Source: JBBQWZ01 sp038210135 (GTDB lineage Bacteria; Acidobacteriota; Terriglobia; Bryobacterales; Bryobacteraceae). From it: a stretch of DNA of 64,000 bases. The notes beneath the pieces are model-generated. The model ran no database searches. It was not told where the DNA came from and worked only from the letters and a program-made list of their open reading frames with translations. How positions within the stretch are numbered: position 1 is the stretch's first letter; the number at the start of each line of letters is the position of its first letter. Location of the stretch: positions 1-64,000 of the forward strand of contig JBBQWZ010000021.1 of assembly GCA_038210135.1 (NCBI GenBank). Direction: 5' to 3'. The position numbers were made by a program, and so were the translations under genes. Of the stretch, positions 34,453-40,880 are shown piece by piece.

Positions 34453-35617
34453 GAACGGTAGACTCGGTTTTCTCGCTGTCTTGTCGCAAGCGAACCACTG
34501 GCTGCTCCAGAACGGTTACGCCGTTAAAATAGCCACGCGGCAACCCGACCAGTTCTTCGATGTCTGCGGGATTCATCCGCAATTCCTGAACGATATCCTC
34601 GCGATGCTTTCCGCCTTCTTGGACTAATAACTCGATGCTGGTCCTGAGCATTTTAGGAGCTTCTGGCTCAAGAATCCGATCCAGTGGCTCCTCTGTGCGC
34701 CAGCCCCGCCGACTAAGGTTTATCCTCGTCCGCTTAACCTGCTCTTCGGATAGCATTCGAAGTTGTTCGCATCGGTAGATCATCATTGCGACAGAACAAC
34801 GCCAGTGCTTCTTTAGGCTTACAAAAGCGTCAAGTGTGGGAGCCCAAACTTCCTGCGTGAATGTTCGTTCCGGCAATAGGAAGGCTGCTGCAAATCGATG
34901 GGCTTGGTTCTCAAGCATCTTGTGCATCGTTAAATTTTTGATTTGGCGATCTTCTAGATGACGGTGCAAAACCAAATGCCCCAATTCATGCGCGGCATCA
35001 AACCGTGAACGAGAAGCGCTTCCCTTGTCGGATCCCAAGATGACAAACGGAACGTCGGCATCCCACTGCGATAGGGCATCCAACGTATCAGCGCCGATCG
35101 GGAACCTCGAAACGATCACACCGGAGTTTTCCATCAGGCCGACAACGTCTCGAATAGGGCCGAAGCCGAGTCCCCAAAAGACTCGGCACTCGTCGGCAAT
35201 GGATTCGATTTGCCGCATGGAAATCCGCTCTGGATCTGGCGGAAGATTGAAGCTCGGGAGGTTCAGCGTGGGGAGATCGACATACTCGCGAACGTAAGCA
35301 ACGATGTCCTTGAGCCATCCCAGCTTTCGCTCTGCTCGCGTTCGGGCCAATTTAGTTGCCGAACTCAGAGATCGATTTTGAATCCGAGCGTTCGAGTGAA
35401 TCGGCGCCGCCCTAAGGAAATATCGCTCGGGAACGTTTAAGCGTTCCGATAGCGAAGTGAGCGCTTCGGGACTGGGGGATTGCTTCCCTTGCTCATACGC
35501 CGATATGCTCTGCACCTTGATATCAGTCAATTCCGCTAGTGCGGTTTGGTTCAGTCCTCGCGCCTCGCGTGCTTCAGTCAAACGTGGACCGCAAAACCCA
35601 GGCGTTCCTACTCTCAT
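34424..35617 (-). CDS. XRE HTH regulator fused to ImmA/IrrE metallopeptidase
   Basis: 397 residues. A Cro/CI-type helix-turn-helix occupies residues about 12-67 (REARGLNQTALAELTDIKVQSISAYEQGKQSPSPEALTSLSERLNV). A DUF955/ImmA domain in the middle carries the zinc motif HELGH (FDAAHELGHLVLHRH) and the later NQAHRFAAAFLLPERTF. Such proteins act as repressors cleaved or activated by stress, or as antitoxins that regulate and neutralise a partner. The partner here is the upstream gene, joined by a one-base stop/start overlap (TAATG at 35617). The C-terminal 100 residues (RRGWRTEEPLDRILEPEAPKML) are typical of the family. Confidence 0.92.
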   Translation of the reverse strand: MRVGTPGFCGPRLTEAREARGLNQTALAELTDIKVQSISAYEQGKQSPSPEALTSLSERLNVPERYFLRAAPIHSNARIQNRSLSSATKLARTRAERKLGWLKDIVAYVREYVDLPTLNLPSFNLPPDPERISMRQIESIADECRVFWGLGFGPIRDVVGLMENSGVIVSRFPIGADTLDALSQWDADVPFVILGSDKGSASRSRFDAAHELGHLVLHRHLEDRQIKNLTMHKMLENQAHRFAAAFLLPERTFTQEVWAPTLDAFVSLKKHWRCSVAMMIYRCEQLRMLSEEQVKRTRINLSRRGWRTEEPLDRILEPEAPKMLRTSIELLVQEGGKHREDIVQELRMNPADIEELVGLPRGYFNGVTVLEQPVVRLRQDSEKTESTVLSFPAKPRF

Positions 35618-36294
35618 TACGCACCACCCTCGCCAAGCTTCTTGTTCTTGCGAAGTTGGGGCTTTTGCGTGCGCATACCCGTACTAACGTTGGTATTTTC
35701 ATTCTCGCGGCTATCTGCAAGGTATGCTTGCTGCAATTCGGCAAATGAACAGATCCACTGATAACGCGCTAGCTCCGCATCTGGGGCTGCTAATTGAACA
35801 AAAAACTCCCTCTCCTTGTTTGCATTCAATTTTGAACCATGGAGCACATAGAGGCGAATCTGGTTGGCCTCGCTCAATACCGGCAATGGAGCGCTTAACG
35901 ATCCGTCCAGTACATAACCATTTAGGAACTTGTTCACCGATGCGCTTTGCTTTCGGGACTCGCACGGACGCACGAAATATCCCCGTTCTGTAACCCGGTG
36001 AGTCGTTAACGCGATGTTCCCGGAATAGACATGGACGCAGCTACAGTTTCCGCCCACGTGGTCCACGTTTTCCGTCTTTAGGCCGCTGTTCTTTGCAGCT
36101 ACGCGAGCTATGTTCTCGAAAATTGCTCGCTCCACGTCCCCGACCAGTGTTCGCGCCTCCGCGTCCGTCCACATTGGACTACCGTAGGCCGTTGCAACCG
36201 CTTCCTGGTAAGCCAATGGCTGACGACGAGCGATTTCAGTAACGAACTCCACCGGAACCTGTTGGCGGAAGTGGTCTAGAAGCGAGTTTCTCAT
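35617..36294 (-). CDS. Uncharacterised partner of the XRE/ImmA protein
   Basis: 225 residues, translationally coupled to the XRE/ImmA gene. It starts MRNSLLDHFRQQVPVEFVTEI and contains DNVDHVGGNCSCVHVYSGNIALTTHRV, then QIRLYVLHGSKLNANKEREFFVQLAAPDAELARYQWICSFAEL. The strand/helix pattern and the clustered C, H and S residues in NCSCVH suggest an enzyme or metal site, but I recognise no family. The C-terminal 30 residues are basic and low in complexity. Position and coupling make it a candidate toxin or effector controlled by the peptidase-regulator. Direct repeats before its start could be the operator. Confidence 0.72.
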   Translation of the reverse strand: MRNSLLDHFRQQVPVEFVTEIARRQPLAYQEAVATAYGSPMWTDAEARTLVGDVERAIFENIARVAAKNSGLKTENVDHVGGNCSCVHVYSGNIALTTHRVTERGYFVRPCESRKQSASVNKFLNGYVLDGSLSAPLPVLSEANQIRLYVLHGSKLNANKEREFFVQLAAPDAELARYQWICSFAELQQAYLADSRENENTNVSTGMRTQKPQLRKNKKLGEGGA

Positions 36295-36321
36295 AGGCTT
36301 AACCGAGTTCTATTATTGCAC

Positions 36322-36344
36322 GTAAACTTGATTCTGTGTAAACT
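36322..36344. promoter_or_regulatory. Direct repeats GTAAACT x2, candidate XRE operator
   Basis: GTAAACT at 36322-36328 and 36338-36344 (16-bp period) lies 28-50 bp upstream of the 225-residue gene (start 36294) and between it and the divergent IS1-like gene. This is a suitable place for autoregulation by the XRE/ImmA protein. Confidence 0.4.
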
Positions 36345-36410
36345 GAAACGGGCATTTGGCGAAGTTTTTTCAATTTTTCGCTTGCTATATCATGACCGCT
36401 CAAGCATAAT

Positions 36411-37316
36411 ATGAATATGAACCGGCTGGATAGCAAACGTCGCGCACAGGTGATCTCGGCATTGGTCGAGGGAAACAGCATCCGTTCGGTATCGCGGATG
36501 TTCGACGTTTCGCGCAATACGATCTCGTCTCTGTTGGTCGATGCCGGTGCGGTTTGCGCGGAGTATCAGGACAAGGCGCTCCGCAATCTGCACTGCAAGC
36601 GCGTACAGTGCGACGAGATTTGGTCGTTCTGCTACGCCAAGGACAAGAATGTCCCCGCCGATAAAAAGGGCGTGTTCGGGATCGGTAGCGTCTGGACCTG
36701 GACGGCCATCGACGCCGATACGAAGCTGATCGCGTCCTGGATGGTCGGAGGCCGCGATGCCTACGCTGCACGCGAGTTCATGAACGATCTGGCTAGCCGT
36801 CTCGCGAGTCGCGTACAGCTGACCACGGACGGCCACGGCGCATACCTAAACGCGGTGGAAGGCGCATTCGGGAACGATATCGACTACGCCATGCTCATCA
36901 AGACCTACGGCGAGAACCCGGAAGCAGAAAAGCGTTATAGCCCCGCGAAGTGCATCGGCTGCGAACAGAAGCCGATCACCGGCAACCCGGATCGCAAGCA
37001 TATCAACACCAGCTACGTTGAGCGCCAGAACCTCACGATGCGCATGGGGATGCGCCGCTTCACTCGCCTAACGAACGGCTTCAGCAAGAAGATCGAGAAC
37101 CACGTGGCCGCGATCTCGCTTCACTTCATGCACTACAATTTTGTTCGCATCCATCAGACGCTTCGCGTGACTCCTGCGATGGCTGCTGGCGTAACGGATC
37201 GCGCCTGGGAGGTTGCAGACATCGTGAAGCTGGTAGAACAGCGCGAAGCAGAGCGGGAGAATGCGTTTGATCGTTCGCTGGCTGGCAAGGGGTCAGCGTT
37301 GGGCCACGGGGACTAA
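36411..37316 (+). CDS. IS1-like DDE transposase-family protein
   Basis: 301 residues. The N-terminal helix-turn-helix (RAQVISALVEGNSIRSVSRMFDVSRNTISSLLVDAG) is followed by an RNase-H-like core: first Asp in VQCDEIWSFCYAKDKN, second in VQLTTDGHGAYLNAVE, and Glu in TSYVERQNLTMRMGMRRFTRLTNGFSKK. A CIGCE zinc-like pair precedes the last motif. It looks complete and active. I find no inverted repeats or target duplication of its own around it, so it may be domesticated cargo of the larger transposon rather than a nested IS. A 36417 ATG is an alternative start. Confidence 0.88.
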   Translation: MNMNRLDSKRRAQVISALVEGNSIRSVSRMFDVSRNTISSLLVDAGAVCAEYQDKALRNLHCKRVQCDEIWSFCYAKDKNVPADKKGVFGIGSVWTWTAIDADTKLIASWMVGGRDAYAAREFMNDLASRLASRVQLTTDGHGAYLNAVEGAFGNDIDYAMLIKTYGENPEAEKRYSPAKCIGCEQKPITGNPDRKHINTSYVERQNLTMRMGMRRFTRLTNGFSKKIENHVAAISLHFMHYNFVRIHQTLRVTPAMAAGVTDRAWEVADIVKLVEQREAERENAFDRSLAGKGSALGHGD

Positions 37317-37325
37317 CCATCCCCG
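37307..37325 (+). terminator. Hairpin at the end of the IS1-like gene
   Basis: CGGGGA / TCCCCG, 6 bp around ctaacca, overlaps the stop codon. Outer bases TGGGC / GCCCA can extend it. No T-tract. Confidence 0.45.
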
Positions 37326-37369
37326 GTTGCGCCCAGCCATCTGAATGTAAGAGAATCCGAAGCATTCCC

Positions 37370-37579
37370 ATGCGCCCATCGCTCATTAGAGATATGCAGT
37401 ACGAAGCAATCGAGTCTCGTGATTTTCACGGGCACTGGCATGTAGAAGCAATCGACAAGGATGGGCGAGTTTATGTCGCCGTTTTTTCAGGCCCAGAGGC
37501 TAGAGAACGTGCTGCTGAGTATGCGAATTGGAAAAATGGAGTCCAGCGCTCAGCAGCAGTCCTTCAAATGGTTCGCTAG
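37370..37579 (+). CDS. Small conserved-looking protein (69 residues)
   Basis: MRPSLIRDMQYEAIESRDFH, then GHWHVEAIDKDGRVYVAVFSGPEARERAAEYANWKNG. The beta-hairpin followed by 'FSGPEARERAAEYANWKN' looks like a genuine small domain, and I recall similar short proteins of unknown function. The ATG at 37394 (MQYEAIES) has AGAG just upstream and is an alternative start. It stops one base before the convergent WYL-like gene ends. Confidence 0.6.
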   Translation: MRPSLIRDMQYEAIESRDFHGHWHVEAIDKDGRVYVAVFSGPEARERAAEYANWKNGVQRSAAVLQMVR

Positions 37580-37879
37580 TTACCGCGTCTCTACGTGAAT
37601 CCTCCTAACGCATGTTTGCGGGCGAGAGTGGTTCGGTGCGGTGTGCCACTCGCCCTGAATCGCTCGAACGTTCGAAAGTTTGTCCACAGCGAGACAGCGC
37701 CAGTTTGCCGGTGACCCATCGCGCTCAATCGGTCTGCTGTTACTTTCACCGCCAAACTGGTAAAGCAGAGTTTGAAGGGTTCCGTCTTTGCTCTCGCCTA
37801 GAACATGGGGACAAAGCAGCCGGGTTCGCCCATCGTAGGTGGCCGATAAGCATTGCTTGTTCAAGATCGCATCTTTCAC
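37580..37879 (-). CDS. Small WYL-like/uncharacterised domain protein
   Basis: 99 residues from a GTG at 37879 (MKDAILNKQCLSATYDGRTR); a TTG at 37933 would add 18. The distinctive motifs are LLCPHVLG, LLYQFGGES, SPANWRCLAVDKLSNV and a C-terminal EWHTAPNHSRPQTCVRRIHVE. I recall stand-alone proteins of about 100 residues with this 'CPHVLG...YQFGG...GSPANWRC...WHTAPNHSRPQTC' pattern, whose fold resembles the ligand-binding WYL module. Their function is unknown. A promoter at 38170-38196 would give a structured leader of about 290 bases. Confidence 0.72.
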   Translation of the reverse strand: MKDAILNKQCLSATYDGRTRLLCPHVLGESKDGTLQTLLYQFGGESNSRPIERDGSPANWRCLAVDKLSNVRAIQGEWHTAPNHSRPQTCVRRIHVETR

Positions 37880-37951
37880 GATCTCGTATTTTTCATGGTT
37901 CGTTTGAAGCGAACGTAAACTTAGTGGATTCAATGAGATACCTCAATAGAG

Positions 37952-37968
37952 CCGACGCGAAGCGTCGG
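37952..37968 (-). repeat. Hairpin CCGACGC-GAA-GCGTCGG in the leader of the WYL-like gene
   Basis: A perfect 7-bp stem with a GAA loop, 19 bases before the TTG and 73 bases before the GTG start. Confidence 0.5.
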
Positions 37969-38132
37969 GCTATGGAGGATTTCCGAGACTGCGGAGATCC
38001 CCTAGTCAAAGCCTCATTACGGGCATATGATTACAGCCCTCGGCTACGAACCTCGTAATTGACTCAGGGCGCGTTTATGCGCTATAGTGGGGATGTCAGT
38101 ACCCACTTCCCGGACAAAAATCGGGTCAATTG

Positions 38133-38160
38133 TCGAGCCCATCCAACGTGGTGGGCTCGA
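38133..38160. terminator. 9-bp stem hairpin, T-rich on the plus side
   Basis: TCGAGCCCA / TGGGCTCGA with a 10-base loop, followed on the plus strand by tctatttctatt. It ends transcription coming from the left, or forms the 5' end of the minus-strand transcript starting near 38163. Confidence 0.5.
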
Positions 38161-38169
38161 TCTATTTCT

Positions 38170-38196
38170 ATTATACCATTTCCCCAAAATTGTCCA
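38170..38196 (-). promoter_or_regulatory. Extended -10 promoter (TGGTATAAT) for the WYL-like gene
   Basis: On the minus strand TGGTATAAT (38178-38170) has the TGn extension and a perfect -10. TGGACA (38196-38191) sits 15 bp upstream as a weak -35. Confidence 0.55.
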
Positions 38197-38367
38197 TACG
38201 CGCCGTAACCTGTATCCCTTTTCGTACGTATACCGCAATTAGTTGGGGGTACCTGGAAGCCCTCATCACCTATCTGTCTTTTCTTCTGAGAACTTTCCGC
38301 CCCTCACCCCACTACTAACCCAAGGTCGCATTCCTGGGCCTCATGGTCGCCTGTTATCGTGGCCGGA

Positions 38368-38395
38368 CGGCGGGGCCTGGATCGCCACCCCGCCG
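38368..38395 (+). terminator. GC-rich hairpin followed by TTTT
   Basis: CGGCGGGG / CCCCGCCG, perfect 8 bp with a 12-base loop, then TTTTCCCTTT on the plus strand: a good intrinsic terminator. Eleven bases of the loop and 3' arm (GGATCGCCACC) equal the spacer of the hairpin array at 33302-33312. Confidence 0.6.
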
Positions 38396-38485
38396 TTTTC
38401 CCTTTGTGAGCAAAGCAGACCATCTTTCCATTAGACAACTGCTCCATACTCAACCCGTCTTCGGTGCTGGGAAGAAAGTTGTGCC

Positions 38486-38650
38486 ATGGCAAAATGCGCT
38501 CGATGTGCGTCCGAGACTTCGTTGTACGTTTGCGGGAAGCCTTTATGTCCTGCGTGTGACGATGCAAGCACAGCTAAAGATGAACGCGCTCAACCGGGGA
38601 TTTTACCCAAACCTGTCCTAGATGTTGCCGGTTACGATCTTGAGAAGTGA
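38486..38650 (+). CDS. 54-residue zinc-ribbon protein
   Basis: Starts at ATG 38486: MAKCARCASETSLYVCGKPL, then CPACDDASTAKDERAQPG, then ILPKPVLDVAGYDLEK. Four cysteines in two pairs (C-x2-C, then C-x2-C after GKPL) are arranged as a zinc ribbon. The 'ETSLYV.GKPLCPACDD' pattern matches small unknown proteins that I have seen beside transposases in other bacteria (from memory). A weak GGAAG lies upstream. A hairpin (38663-38690) follows the stop. Confidence 0.68.
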   Translation: MAKCARCASETSLYVCGKPLCPACDDASTAKDERAQPGILPKPVLDVAGYDLEK

Positions 38651-38662
38651 CCGGCAACAGTT

Positions 38663-38690
38663 TTGCGGCTTGGCTTTGTCTTTGCCGCAA
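38663..38690 (+). terminator. Hairpin after the zinc-ribbon gene
   Basis: TTGCGGC / GCCGCAA, 7 bp with a 14-base loop, 12 bases after the stop. Only tatac follows, so it is weak as a terminator. Confidence 0.4.
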
Positions 38691-38799
38691 TATACATCCG
38701 ATCAAAAGCCACTGAAAATCGTCTATGCTCAAATTGAGCCACTACCGAAAAGAGTTCAAGGTTGACAAGCCATGAGTGCGAGACGACCATGGAGGCAGC

Positions 38800-38967
38800 A
38801 TGCGACCGAAGCTGAAGGTAGGAGCGCCGGAACCAACCGGCACGGAGTACGAGAACTTCGACCGGCTGGCTCGCATCCTAATTGCGAAGAAGCCAGCCGC
38901 GAAGAAAGCACCTGCGAGGACAGCGACGACGCCAAAGCGTCAAGTGCGGCGCTTGCCACGTCCCTGA
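38800..38967 (+). CDS. 55-residue basic protein next to the transposase
   Basis: A strong ribosome-binding site GGAGG (38791-38795) sits 4 bases before the ATG. Sequence: MRPKLKVGAPEPTGTEYENF, then DRLARILIAKKPAAKKAPAR and a basic tail. The short 'FDRLARILIAKK' helix recalls small proteins often found beside ISXO2-like transposases, which carry 'F..l...ll.VpK'. It is convergent with the transposase gene, 17 bp apart. It may be a transposition accessory protein or an unrelated passenger. Confidence 0.65.
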   Translation: MRPKLKVGAPEPTGTEYENFDRLARILIAKKPAAKKAPARTATTPKRQVRRLPRP

Positions 38968-38984
38968 CGTTTCGGCGCTTTCCC

Positions 38985-39914
38985 CTATGCAGTTGTCGCG
39001 TTTTTGCCGGTGAGCTTGTTCCAGGTCAGACGACGACTAGCAACCTGACCGCAAACAAATTTGAACCGGTCTCCATCGGTCATCTTGCGACCGTTGAATC
39101 GGAAAGACTGTTCGTCCAAGTAGCGGAACAGGTGGAACGGCTCCACGCTGATGTAGGTGCCGTTCAGTTGGCGCTTAACCAGCGACCAAAAGTTTTCCAT
39201 GGTGTTCGTGTGAACATTGCCCCGCGCGTACTCTACGGCGTGATCCACGACCGCGCGAACGTAATCGGAATCCAATCCGTCGTAAGACTTCAGCGAGTCG
39301 CTGTACAGCGCGGAACCAGCCTGCACGTTTTCGCGAACCTTGCTGTGCAGTTCGGCCTTGCGCCGCGAAGGAACCGCGAATGTGCGAACCTTACCGCCGC
39401 GCTCAACCATACCGAGCGCAATCGCTTTATCCTTGCCGCCCGTTCCGGTAATGACGCGCTCCCGCTTGTCGCGGTGCATATTGCGGGACTTGCCGCCGAT
39501 GAAAGACTCGTCTACCTCGACCTCGCCAGCAAGCATCGTGTTCGATTTGTCCTGCATGGCTTCGCGGATTCGGTGAAGCATGAACCACGCGGTCTTTTGC
39601 GTCAAGCCCAAGTCGCGGCCAATCTCATAGCTGCTGATACCATTCCGGCAATTCGATACAAGCCAGATGGCCGTAAGCCACTTGTCGAGGCCAATAGGGG
39701 ACTCGTTAAAAATCGTGCCGACCTTCACAGAGAACTGTTTCCGGCAAGAGCGGCATTTCCAAATGCGGCGCGTCGCAAGGAACATCGGTTCTTTGGCCGC
39801 GCAGTAAGGGCATTCCACACCGTTCGGCCACCGACGCTCAGCAAAGTATTGCAAGGCGTTGTCCGCATCGGCGAAGAACAAAATCGCATCAGCCAATGTT
39901 TTCGGGGTGTCCAT
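38985..39914 (-). CDS. ISXO2-like (IS1595 family) transposase
   Basis: 309 residues from the ATG at 39914. An N-terminal zinc ribbon (VECPYCAAKEP, then WKCRSCRKQFSVKVGTIF) and a helical part (GLTQKTAWFMLHRIREAM) lead to the ISXO2 catalytic core. The first Asp is in GEVEVDESFIGGKSRNMH, the second in LYSDSLKSYDGL, and the last acidic position in HTNTMENFWSLVKRQLNGTYISV. It reads inward from the right inverted repeat (25 bp between start and repeat), the usual place for a transposase promoter. It appears complete and should be able to move the whole 6.6-kb element. Confidence 0.95.
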   Translation of the reverse strand: MDTPKTLADAILFFADADNALQYFAERRWPNGVECPYCAAKEPMFLATRRIWKCRSCRKQFSVKVGTIFNESPIGLDKWLTAIWLVSNCRNGISSYEIGRDLGLTQKTAWFMLHRIREAMQDKSNTMLAGEVEVDESFIGGKSRNMHRDKRERVITGTGGKDKAIALGMVERGGKVRTFAVPSRRKAELHSKVRENVQAGSALYSDSLKSYDGLDSDYVRAVVDHAVEYARGNVHTNTMENFWSLVKRQLNGTYISVEPFHLFRYLDEQSFRFNGRKMTDGDRFKFVCGQVASRRLTWNKLTGKNATTA

Positions 39915-39938
39915 GAACAAAGTATGTGCTAAAAACGT

Positions 39939-39962
39939 GGGTGTGTCAAGTAAGTTTTTGCC
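39939..39962 (-). repeat. Right terminal inverted repeat (IRR)
   Basis: Read on the minus strand it begins GGCAAAAACTTAC, as the left end does. Confidence 0.88.
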
Positions 39963-39970
39963 CAATATAG
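39963..39970 (+). repeat. Right 8-bp target-site duplication caatatag
   Basis: Identical to 33360-33367. Confidence 0.9.
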
Positions 39971-40020
39971 CCCCGCCAGTCAGGGCGGGGATCCCCCGCG
40001 ATTCCACACGAACTCGTACG
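39971..40020 (+). repeat. Third hairpin unit and tail of the interrupted array
   Basis: CCCCGCCAGTCAGGGCGGGG (39971-39990) differs from the left units by one base beside the loop (C to A). The tail ATCCCCCGCGATTCCACACG continues into aactcgtacg. It resembles the tails at 54311 (ATTCCCCTCGATCTCACACG) and 63974. Confidence 0.8.
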
Positions 40021-40028
40021 CAACGGAC

Positions 40029-40667
40029 CTACTTCAGTTCCTTCACGCGCAAGTTACGGAATTCCACGCGCGTGTCGTGCCCCAGTAATCCCAAATGCCC
40101 ACCCGTGCGCGATACGCCCGGATGCTTCTTCAGCACCTCCGGATCGGTCACGCCAGCGAGATCCGCATCGACGATGACCTTTCCATTCAGCTTCACCAGG
40201 ATGCGGGTTCCGTTCGCCGTGATTTCTTCCTCATTCCACTCCGTCCGTTTCAAAATCTCCACAGTGGATTTCGCCGCCACGACGTTATAAATCGAGCCGT
40301 GTACCTGCCACGGCTGCAGCTTGCCTTTATACACATCCGCCGTATCGTCGAGAATCTGAATCTCCATCCCCGAGTACGCCGAGTCGCCCGCGTACGGCGC
40401 GCGGATCCCGATGCCGTTGTTCGCGCCCGCTTCACCGAACCTGAATTCGAAGCGAAGAACGAAGTTCGAATATTCCTTCTCGGTGAACAGATTGCCATGC
40501 ACCTTCTGGCACACGATCAGACCGTTCTCGACAAAGTAGCCGCCCGCGTCTCCGCGTCCGACATACTTCCAGCCGTCCAATGTCTTGCCGTCGAAAAGAG
40601 AAGTGAAGCCGGGCTCCGCCGCATTCAGCGTCAGCGCCGCGATTGCCATGAGAATAAGTGCTCGCAT
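40029..40667 (-). CDS. Secreted DUF1080 (3-keto-disaccharide hydrolase-like) protein
   Basis: About 212 residues from the ATG at 40667. A signal peptide (MRALILMAIAALTLNAAEPG) precedes a concanavalin-like lectin/glucanase fold of the DUF1080 family: FTSLFDGKTLDGWKYVGRGDAGGYFVENGLIVCQ, then NFVLRFEFRFGEAGANNGIGIRAP, SGMEIQILDD, QPWQVHGSIY and the C-terminal GGHLGLLGHDTRVEFRNLRVKEL. Members bind or hydrolyse sugars outside the cytoplasm. ATGs at 40676 and 40691 are possible alternatives. A GTNA hairpin lies upstream. Confidence 0.88.
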   Translation of the reverse strand: MRALILMAIAALTLNAAEPGFTSLFDGKTLDGWKYVGRGDAGGYFVENGLIVCQKVHGNLFTEKEYSNFVLRFEFRFGEAGANNGIGIRAPYAGDSAYSGMEIQILDDTADVYKGKLQPWQVHGSIYNVVAAKSTVEILKRTEWNEEEITANGTRILVKLNGKVIVDADLAGVTDPEVLKKHPGVSRTGGHLGLLGHDTRVEFRNLRVKELK

Positions 40668-40728
40668 CGACGACATCTTATCAGGAGCCATATTGAACTC
40701 GCTCAGCGCCCTAACGTTTCAAGCCGAA

Positions 40729-40748
40729 CCGCGCGCGTCAGCAAGCGG
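40729..40748 (+). repeat. Dispersed GTNA hairpin, copy 4
   Basis: CCGCGCGCGTCAGCAAGCGG: stem CCGC/GCGG, internal GC/AA, inner GC/GC, loop GTCA. It is preceded by GAA and followed by AC like the other type-A copies. A degenerate second hairpin (CCCCGCC..., 40766) follows 17 bp on. Confidence 0.75.
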
Positions 40749-40880
40749 ACTCCACCTCTCCCTAGCCCCGCCGATCAGGTCAAGGATTTCGATCCGCCGC
40801 CCCACGCGATTTTGCTCCACCGCGCCGGAACATAGTACACTGATTTTGTTAGCTGGAGGTGAGATTTCCCCAGTCGACCG

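Larger units (their letters stand above)
37934..38485. other. 552-bp gene-free stretch with promoter and hairpins
   Basis: No coding frame here is convincing. It holds the 37952 hairpin, a 9-bp stem hairpin (TCGAGCCCA 38133-38141 / TGGGCTCGA 38152-38160), an extended -10 promoter on the minus strand and a GC-rich hairpin at 38368-38395. Read on the minus strand it is the leader of the WYL-like gene. On the plus strand the two big hairpins are each followed by T-rich sequence and would act as terminators, so small RNAs are possible. Confidence 0.5.
33368..39962 (+). mobile_element. 6.6-kb IS1595-family (ISXO2-type) cargo transposon
   Basis: Bounded by inverted repeats (33368-33391 and, inverted, 39939-39962) that match at 22 of 24 positions and flanked by the perfect 8-bp direct repeat caatatag. 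The only transposase matching such ends is the ISXO2-like gene beside the right end. Interior DNA is visibly poorer in GC than the host genes, with T- and A-rich runs. Cargo from left to right: a split membrane protein, a KGG-type small protein, an XRE/ImmA regulator with its upstream partner, an IS1-like DDE protein, three tiny proteins and a small WYL-like protein. The intact ends and matching target duplication indicate a fairly recent single insertion. Confidence 0.88.

Noticed and set aside
38380..38460. tRNA-like sequence on the minus strand (gtctaatggaaagatgg resembles a D-arm)
   Set aside because: No 7-bp acceptor stem, no 7-base anticodon loop and no proper T-arm; the stretch is better explained by the GC-rich hairpin and flanking sequence.
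38304..38567. Minus-strand 87-codon frame inside the transposon
   Set aside because: Overlaps the real zinc-ribbon gene and the GC-rich hairpin, with no ribosome-binding site; it is likely a shadow.
38772..39932. Plus-strand frame of about 390 codons across the transposase region
   Set aside because: Antisense shadow of the ISXO2-like transposase, and its start overlaps the real 55-residue gene in another frame.
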